Assembly: GCF_003171515.1 (NCBI RefSeq)
Contig: NC_089397.1
Coordinates: 1,302,001 to 1,366,000 of the forward strand
Reading direction: 5' to 3'
Source of the DNA: Pyrenophora tritici-repentis
Lineage: Eukaryota > Ascomycota > Dothideomycetes > Pleosporales > Pleosporaceae
DNA: 64,000 bases
The notes below the pieces were generated by a model. The model saw nothing but the letters and a program-made list of their open reading frames with translations, had not been told where the DNA came from and ran no database searches. Position numbers and translations under genes: made by a program. Positions 57,754 to 64,000 of this stretch are shown one piece after another; the stretch's first letter is position 1, and every line of letters begins with the position of its first letter.

Positions 57754-58663
57754 TGTGAGGTAGCTTATATCTTGATCTTTTTCTTGGATCCGAGGACTAC
57801 GATACGATGGGGGGGGGGGGGGACGCTTGATTTCGGACTAGGTTCGACTTGTAGAGATAATTCGAGGGCTACGATGTTGCGGTGATGTTTCGTTTGCGGA
57901 TTCTGTAAACTCGCAACACAAAGAGGCTTGATAAAGAATTCAGCGAACACTCAAAACCCTGAACACGTAGATAATCCTTCGATTTAAACACAACCCGAAC
58001 TCTAGATTCTTCAACTCTTCCTCTCAGCTTGCAGTTTCGCCTACGCGCGGCAGCTAAGCCTCCCACCAAGCTACCTAGTACCTACACGTAGTACAGACTA
58101 CCTATGCAAATACGTCTCAAACGAGATCGAGGCAGTGTACCAAACACGCGAGGCAAACTGACTAAACCATCGGAACAACTCGCGAGTAGTAGGAGTGTGG
58201 CACCGCTGTGGGGGCTTTGCAGGTTTCAGCTGCGGCTGAGGGCTCTTTGCGTGGTCGCTACACTGCTCAGCCTGCGCCTTCAGTCAAGCATGGCGGAGAA
58301 TAACAGTCGGTTAGTCGGTTAGTTGGGGCTTTCAGCGGAACCGATAGCTATGTTCGGGTGCGAGGGGTTGGCAGACGAGGTACGCAAGTCAGCCTTGCGC
58401 GACTTCAACATGTGTATGAGAAGTTCAGCCGATACCTTTGGACTCACCTTAGTGATAAGCGAATGTTTTTGGTGGCTTGTCCTCACGCCCTATGGCGTTC
58501 AATATTTTCTCTCGGCTCTAGGTTTCCTCAATGTTGGGATGTGAATAATACTTCAGTTGTTGCTACTTGCTGCATAGCTCGTCTTGCTATCATGCTTTTG
58601 AACTGAAGATTCAACCTACAACATCTAGCCGCCAGAATCGCAAGCATGTTAACCATAAATCTC
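57754..58663. other. Intergenic with G-run
   Basis: 0.9 kb upstream of the small membrane protein and downstream of the FAD monooxygenase. Apart from the G14 run only short frames are present. Confidence 0.5.
57809..57822 (+). repeat. G14 homopolymer
   Basis: Fourteen consecutive G residues about 56 bases upstream of the ATG of the small membrane protein (C14 on its coding strand). The exact length is prone to sequencing error. Confidence 0.9.
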
Positions 58664-60149
58664 CTACAGCACCGCTCTAACCCCCTCTCCACCCATTTCT
58701 GCCCTGCTCTCGGCCTCATACTCCTTCCACCTCTGCTCAACATCCTCCTCACATACATACGTAAGCAACCAGCTACCAACCCCACCCCACCTCCACGCCA
58801 ATGGATCATCTTCAACTTTCAACCCCTTTGCCTCATATTCTTCCTTGCTAATCCTTCCCTTGCCGTTGAACTCCCCAAAAGCACGGAGGGTGCGATCACG
58901 TTCTTGCTGCACGGGACCATCATGAACGTGGTAGAGGTATTGCTGGCGATTTCCGCGCGAAACAACACGTTCGGTGCGTTCGCGGCGGCAGCGCTCGTAG
59001 ACGGCGAGGGCGCGCTTCTTCTCAGCCGTGGATTTGTTCTTTATCTTGGCGAGACAGAGGCCTAGGACATGACCGTCTTCCAGAGACATGCCCGCACCAG
59101 AGGCAAGGTATGGTAGGGTTGCGTGTGCAGCATCGCCGAGGATGGTGTACGCGCCGGATTCATGTGACCAGGTAGGATCGAGACCAGGTCGGATCATAAG
59201 ACGCCATTTTGACACTGATTGGCATAGAGCGAGAAGCTTTGGTATCCGTGGATCCCAGTCTTTGTAGAGGGAACGCATTTCCTCGACGTTTCCGGCGAGT
59301 GTATTGGCACCTGCGGGCATGTCGTCTGGTACTAATAATACCATGTTGAAGAGCTTGCCGCCACGGAGTACATAGTTGACAGCGTGTGCATCTGGCCCCA
59401 TCCAGTAATTAACCTGGGGGTCTTCTACAAATCCTCTTAGCTCGGGATCCTTGAGCATATCTTCTGTATTGAGCAGAAGTCGATAAGCCAAATCGCCTGT
59501 TAGGAGCGGTGGGTCTTCGTGGCCTAGTAGTATCTCTCGGCACTTGGAGTTGATACCATCCGCGCCGACCACTAGATCAGCCTTGTAACGTGTTCCGTCC
59601 AGACATACAGCAACAGCTCTGGTAGAGCCGTTATGCGCATCATGCTCGTATTGCACATCCACAACCCTGGCCTTGGTAGTCATCTTCGCACCCAGCTCAA
59701 CGGCCCTCTCTAGCAAGCCCATGTGTAGGTTGGCCCGGTGGAAGTCCCAAAATGGTGTCCCACACTCCTTCTCATACTCATGGAAGTCCATTTCGCTTAT
59801 CTTGTTCCCCTTCCAGCCGATCATATTGCATAGTCGCGGCATGGTGGCATGCTGTGAGAGATATTCTTCGAGGCCCCAGGAGATGAGAACTCGTGATGAG
59901 TTGGGGAGGCATTGGATTCCAGCACCAATTTCGCCTATCTCAGGCGCGGATTCGAGAATGTGAATGTTATGACCGGCGAGTAAAGTCGATATGGCTGCTC
60001 CGAGGCCACCGAGACCAGCGCCGACGATGATAACCTGGTTTTGTGTCAGTTTAAGTCGTCTGGTTTCAAGAGAGACGGCTTACATCGAGCTTGCTTGAGT
60101 CGTCTCTGTATTGTTTCTGTATGATTTGAGGTTTAGTACCGGGTGCCAT
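58664..60149 (-). CDS. FAD-dependent aromatic monooxygenase (hxnX-like)
   Basis: Class A flavoprotein hydroxylase of the salicylate / 6-hydroxynicotinate monooxygenase type. Exons 60149-60084 and 60034-58664 with a 49-base intron give about 478 residues. The intron falls just before the FAD fold, as KLD|VIIVGAGLGGLGAA. The GxGxxG FAD motif is at about residue 27. The DG motif is in DLVVGADGINSKCRE, and the GD motif is TILGDAAHATLPYLASGAG with SLEDG. There is no transmembrane segment or signal. It lies on the same strand as, and 576 bases from, the cyclic-imide-hydrolase-like gene, with an amidase beyond. That neighbourhood matches fungal nicotinate-catabolism genes, where hxnX encodes an FAD monooxygenase. 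Without context it could equally be a general salicylate hydroxylase. Confidence 0.9.
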
Positions 60150-60724
60150 GATGTCACGACTTCTATACACTCAATGATGAACGTCAAGCTTCTCGTAGCA
60201 ACAATGCTGTAGATTAGTATATGCCGGTGCAAGCGATACACAGTTCATCAGATATATCAACGTATATCAAAAGGGATATGGCTACTCAACCGTCACCGCT
60301 TGCCGCCATCCTCACCCACCTATCGGCATCACGACGCGTGACAACTAGCTGACAGCAGCTAAACCGATGCATGAGATTCACGCTTATCCTAGGCCTGCAT
60401 CTCGATGCATCGTCTAGCCTCGCATCCAGAATGGGGAACCGCTCGATTGGTGGAGACCACAATAAGGTCGCGTTTACGGCAGGCCGATTACGCGTAGACG
60501 CAAGAGTGGGGGAAAGATGTCGGGTGCTGGGTGGAGGCTCGATGGAGGCGTGAGGGGTTTCCATGGATCCGCGGACATCGGCCGTACTTAGTCCAGATCT
60601 CAAGCTAGGTTCCGATATTTCCGACATTCCGAATGAGAGATGAATAGTAAAGACATTTGAACGACAACGGATTAAAATCTTGATAAAAGTGAGCATTTGT
60701 GATCGTTTCAGCATCTTATTGGTA
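60150..60724. other. Intergenic, no gene
   Basis: 575 bases between the monooxygenase start and the hydrolase stop. Nothing recognised. Confidence 0.55.
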
Positions 60725-61920
60725 CTACTGCGGCATAGGGCCGTCGTAATCAACCAGCGAGTACGCCTTGCCCTCTTTCTGCAACTTCAAAATCTCACCC
60801 CGTGGGGCCGGCATCATGGCACCCTCGGGTACCTTGTTGTTCTTCTTGAAATCATCTGCCATCTGCTCCATTGTCACCCATTCCACACCCTCATGCTTGT
60901 TGATATGCTCGATAATCCTGTCACAAAGGTTAGTATCATGTTCGGTACTTGTCCAAGCTGTCCAACAACATACCTTTCATGCATCAGCACAACGTGTGGC
61001 CTGCCCGAAACATCCGGATGGATTGTCATGGGGAAAACAAACTCATCGTACTCGCGGTAGAAGTAATCAAAATGATCCATCCATATCTGTTCAACATCCC
61101 TTGGGTTCACCCAGCCATGAGAGTTTGCGCTCTTCTTCATGAACATCATCGGTGGGAGATCATCGATATACCAAGATCCCGGGATCTCTACAAGACCTGT
61201 CTCCTGTCCTTTGACTAGAGGCTTCATCCACTCCTCGGCTTTTTTGCTGTAGTCAATCTTCGTCCATGAGTCGCCCGTGCGTAGCCAGTAGCAGCGGTGG
61301 TCTTCATGCGACATGGAATGGTCGTATTCGATACCATAGCTCAGCAGCAGCTCAGTGCCTTCTTTCGAAGTTTCCCACCAAGGTGCTACGGAACCACGAG
61401 GTGGTTTACCATTGCAGAAGGCGGTGAGTTGTTTGTAGGTCTTGTCGAGAACATCACGTTGCTGCTCAAAAGTCATATCCGCCGGATTTTCGTGAGAGTA
61501 GCCATGAAGACCAATCTCGTGACCTGCGTCACGGACCGCCGCGCAGTCTTCGGGAAAGGTGTCAAGAGAATGGCCAGGCTACAAGCGTCAGGAAATTTTA
61601 TACAAATGTAGCGCCGGGTGGCTTTACGATGAACCATGTTGCTTTGATATTGTACTTATCAAAGAGCTTCAGTAGACGCTGGGTTCCTACTGTTCCAGCC
61701 CAAAGACCTATCGAGTATGAGCTACCGGTAGAAGATCAATGCTAGTAAGGCTTCTTACCTCTGCTAATGTCGCTCGTAGAGTCTTCCCCTCCGTAAGATC
61801 CAAGCCAGCCAGCAACGGCCTATATATCTGCTGTTTAGTGACCGCTCGCGTACAACTTGTGCTAGGAGATCTCACATCGATGTCAACGCCATAACTCACG
61901 AGGACCTTCTTTTTGCCCAT
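60725..61920 (-). CDS. Cyclic-imide hydrolase / PuuE-like NodB-fold enzyme (hxnM-like)
   Basis: Member of the polysaccharide-deacetylase fold, subgroup of PuuE allantoinases and cyclic imide hydrolases; a ring-opening hydrolase is more likely than a sugar deacetylase. Five exons, 61920-61876, 61819-61759, 61707-61628, 61578-60974 and 60917-60725, with introns of 56, 51, 49 and 56 bases, give about 327 residues. All four introns keep phase and rebuild [47 protein letters not shown] and [17 protein letters not shown]. Metal and active-site motifs are [19 protein letters not shown] and PRGSVAPWW. There is no signal peptide, so it is cytosolic. It sits between an FAD monooxygenase and an amidase on the same strand. 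A secreted chitin deacetylase is unlikely for the same reason. Confidence 0.9.
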
Positions 61921-62347
61921 AGTTTTTGATTTGAAAAATGAAAATCAATTGACTATCATGAAATCCGAGAAGGGAGATTGTGGCGAGGAAAGGATGATGT
62001 GAGGTTTGCTAGTAAGAAAGGCAGTCGCACAGCTCACGATAGCGTGTAATTACAGCTACCCCGCTTATTGTCGGAGCTGTCGGTGCAGCTCAACCTCGTG
62101 AACGGGGCCATTTCGCTACTCAATTGGAAGGTGGGGGAAATTATGATTCATCGTGCCTGCCGACGGGCTTATCGTCGCGTGGTCTACATGTGCGCTAGCG
62201 CCCATCCTTCGTCCAACGTCGAGCAGTTATGGGGAAAGTGCAATAACAGTCTCTACATTGTGAATGTTGTGATTACCACGGGAGGAGCGTCGGAGACTGG
62301 AGAAAGCTATCCCTTGTGTGAAAATTCCCAATTGGTATCTAATAGCT
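61921..62347. other. Intergenic, no gene
   Basis: 427 bases separating the hydrolase and the amidase. Probably the promoter of the hydrolase. Confidence 0.55.
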
Positions 62348-63872
62348 CTAAGACGTGCACTTCAATATGGTATCGATAGCCTTGGCCGCACCTAGCGCCT
62401 TCTCCTCCTGCAACCTGCGTGATACTATCTGTACGCCTATTGGCATTCCATCCATCGCATCCAAATCAAAAGTGTTCCAATTCCATTCGTCTAGCGTATT
62501 CCGGGGTTGGTATAAGCCCATGAGTCCTGCAGCCTCGCCATCAAGCTCTTTCGATACCTGGCCAGCGGGTAGCACTACAGCGGGGTAGTCGACAAAGTTG
62601 AACACCTTGGTGTACCCAACCCATCGACACTTCCGATGTGGAACTGCGGAATGTGGCATGACTGGTGTTAGTAGTACATCGATTGGCTTGCCGCTTTTCT
62701 CTGACTTGGTGGAGTTCCAGAGGTCGAGGTAGCGCTTCTGCAGTTCCAGTTTCTTCTTGTTCAGTTGCCAGTACTCGTATACAGAGACGGGTTTCCCCTT
62801 GTTGATCAGGGCCTCCACGTGTGGAATAAACGGCTCGCCGCCAGCTTCGACGTCCCGTCGGATGTCTTCACCGCCGTCTGCCGTGTAGTACTGATCCTGG
62901 TCAATGTCAGTGACGGGATGCATGGGTTAGTATTGGCAAATATACCATAATATCAATGCAATTTTGATGAAGACTACCTGGGCTCCATGACACCACTTCA
63001 TGTCCTGCCTTTTCTAGCTTTGATGCAACCTCGTCTATTACGCGCGAGATGGGTGGGTGGCATTTGACAACGCCATCATCCCGCATGACCGCAACTATCA
63101 ACGGTCTTGACTGAGCATCTTCGTAGACTTGAGAGCGCCAAGGCACGGGACAGCACTTTGGATCTTGGTCCCAAGGGCTTGCATCAATGACGGCCTTGGT
63201 GACTGCAACGAGGGAGTCCATGTTGCGTGCCATCGGCCCTATGACGGAAGGTACGTGCTCTTGGCCGTCGGTTGAAACTGATACGCCTTGGTAAGGAAGC
63301 CGTGTACTACTCGGCTTAAGGGCGTATAGTCCGTTCATGTGGGACGGTATTCGCACGCTACCTCCAATATCAGTGCCCCACCCAACCATAGAGCCTTGGA
63401 GGGACAGAAGCGTCGCTTCTCCCCCGGTAGAGCCTCCGCAGGTGAAAGCGGGGTCTTTGGGATGAACAGTGAGGCCCCAGAGTGGATTGTCTGTCTCGCA
63501 CCACTACCAAACGTCAGCCCAACAGTCCTGAGGGCTGATTGCGGAAACATTTCCGCGTACCATGATGCTCTGTGGCAGATTTGATTTTGCAACAATGATT
63601 GCGCCCATTTCTTTTAGTAAGGAAACCAACACACAGTCTTGCTGCGCGGGCTTGAAGGCGCGCCCGACATAGCCTAGTGTGCTATCATATCCCTTGACAT
63701 CGAATTGGTCTTTGAGAGTCATGGGCACCCCATGCAGTGGCCCAACAAGCCGGCCATTTTGCTTGAAGAAATCGTCCAGCTCATTGGCCTGCCTGATTGC
63801 ATCTTCGAAGAAAATCTCTGTAAGACTACGCGGGTTAGTATTGCAATCCACGCTCGAAGTAGGATTAAGACC
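62348..63872 (-). CDS. Amidase-signature hydrolase (hxnN-like), 5' end unresolved
   Basis: Amidase-signature family enzyme with the Ser-cisSer-Lys triad. Secure exons are 63825-63561, 63503-62946 and 62896-62348, with introns of 57 and 49 bases. Junctions are LPQSIM|WCETDNPLWG and NCIDIM|DQYYTADGGED. Catalytic motifs are PMTLKDQFD (Lys), TCGGSTGGE (cis-Ser) and WGTDIGGSVRIPS (Ser nucleophile). Upstream, a 46-base intron (63871-63826, branch TACTAAC) would join DIDRQTG|SLTEIFFEDA. The remaining N-terminal exon was not traced and may lie partly outside the window, so this entry stops at the last exon edge I can argue. At least 470 residues are seen. Substrate is inferred from neighbours only. 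Confidence 0.88.
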
Positions 63873-64000
63873 TGCCAGTTTGTCTGTCTATGTCAGCGAA
63901 ATCTGGGGTACAGAGCTTGGCGTAGGGGCGGGCCGTACGCGTCGATGTGCGTCTATAGCGCTGACAAAGTGGTGTGAGAATGATACGATGTTTCAAGAGG

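Overview
The window reads as nuclear DNA of a filamentous ascomycete, most likely a dothideomycete of the Pleosporales type. The class is inferred from overall resemblance; no phylogeny was run. Genes are monocistronic and sit on both strands. Introns are mostly 46-60 bases long, with GTAAGT/GTATGT-like donors and CTAAC/CTGAC branch points. The content is fungal: Rim15 kinase, Sec9 t-SNARE, Yos9 ER lectin, vacuolar alpha-mannosidase, spherulin-4, and several HET-domain incompatibility genes. I saw no tRNA, rRNA, CRISPR array or intact transposon. Exon junctions below were worked out by hand from splice signals and reading phase.

Left part (0.5-20 kb). A Yos9/OS-9 ER lectin ends in KDEL and is divergent from a HET-domain gene. 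A Rad53-type FHA-kinase-FHA checkpoint kinase converges on a nearly 2000-residue Rim15 kinase (PAS, zinc motif, split kinase, receiver). About 2 kb of non-coding DNA lies upstream of Rim15. A DUF2945/Tudor-type protein follows.

Middle (21-38 kb). A secreted low-complexity protein with an apparent frame break is followed by a badly decayed HET-E-like gene. Then come spherulin-4, a DHA1-type MFS exporter, a class I glutamine amidotransferase, a threonine aldolase, an FSH serine hydrolase, a second intact HET gene and a small secreted protein. The amidotransferase, the aldolase and the DUF2945 gene all carry in-frame leaders that look mitochondrial ahead of a later Met.

Right-centre (39-50 kb). 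An MFS sugar transporter is followed by about 2.7 kb without a convincing gene. Next is a broken gene that combines a 21-bp coding minisatellite, a cysteine cluster, a SAP-like motif and an HExxH motif. An MCT-type MFS gene with an (AGT)22 repeat just past its stop, and a dTDP-glucose-4,6-dehydratase-like gene, complete this part.

Right end (50-64 kb). Sec9 and alpha-mannosidase converge. They are followed by a small gene with an in-frame stop and a tiny two-TM protein. The last 5.3 kb holds three same-strand catabolic genes: an FAD monooxygenase, a cyclic-imide-hydrolase/PuuE-like deacetylase-fold enzyme, and an amidase cut or unresolved at the window edge. This trio matches the hxnX-hxnM-hxnN combination of the fungal nicotinate catabolic cluster, so the window probably ends inside such a cluster.
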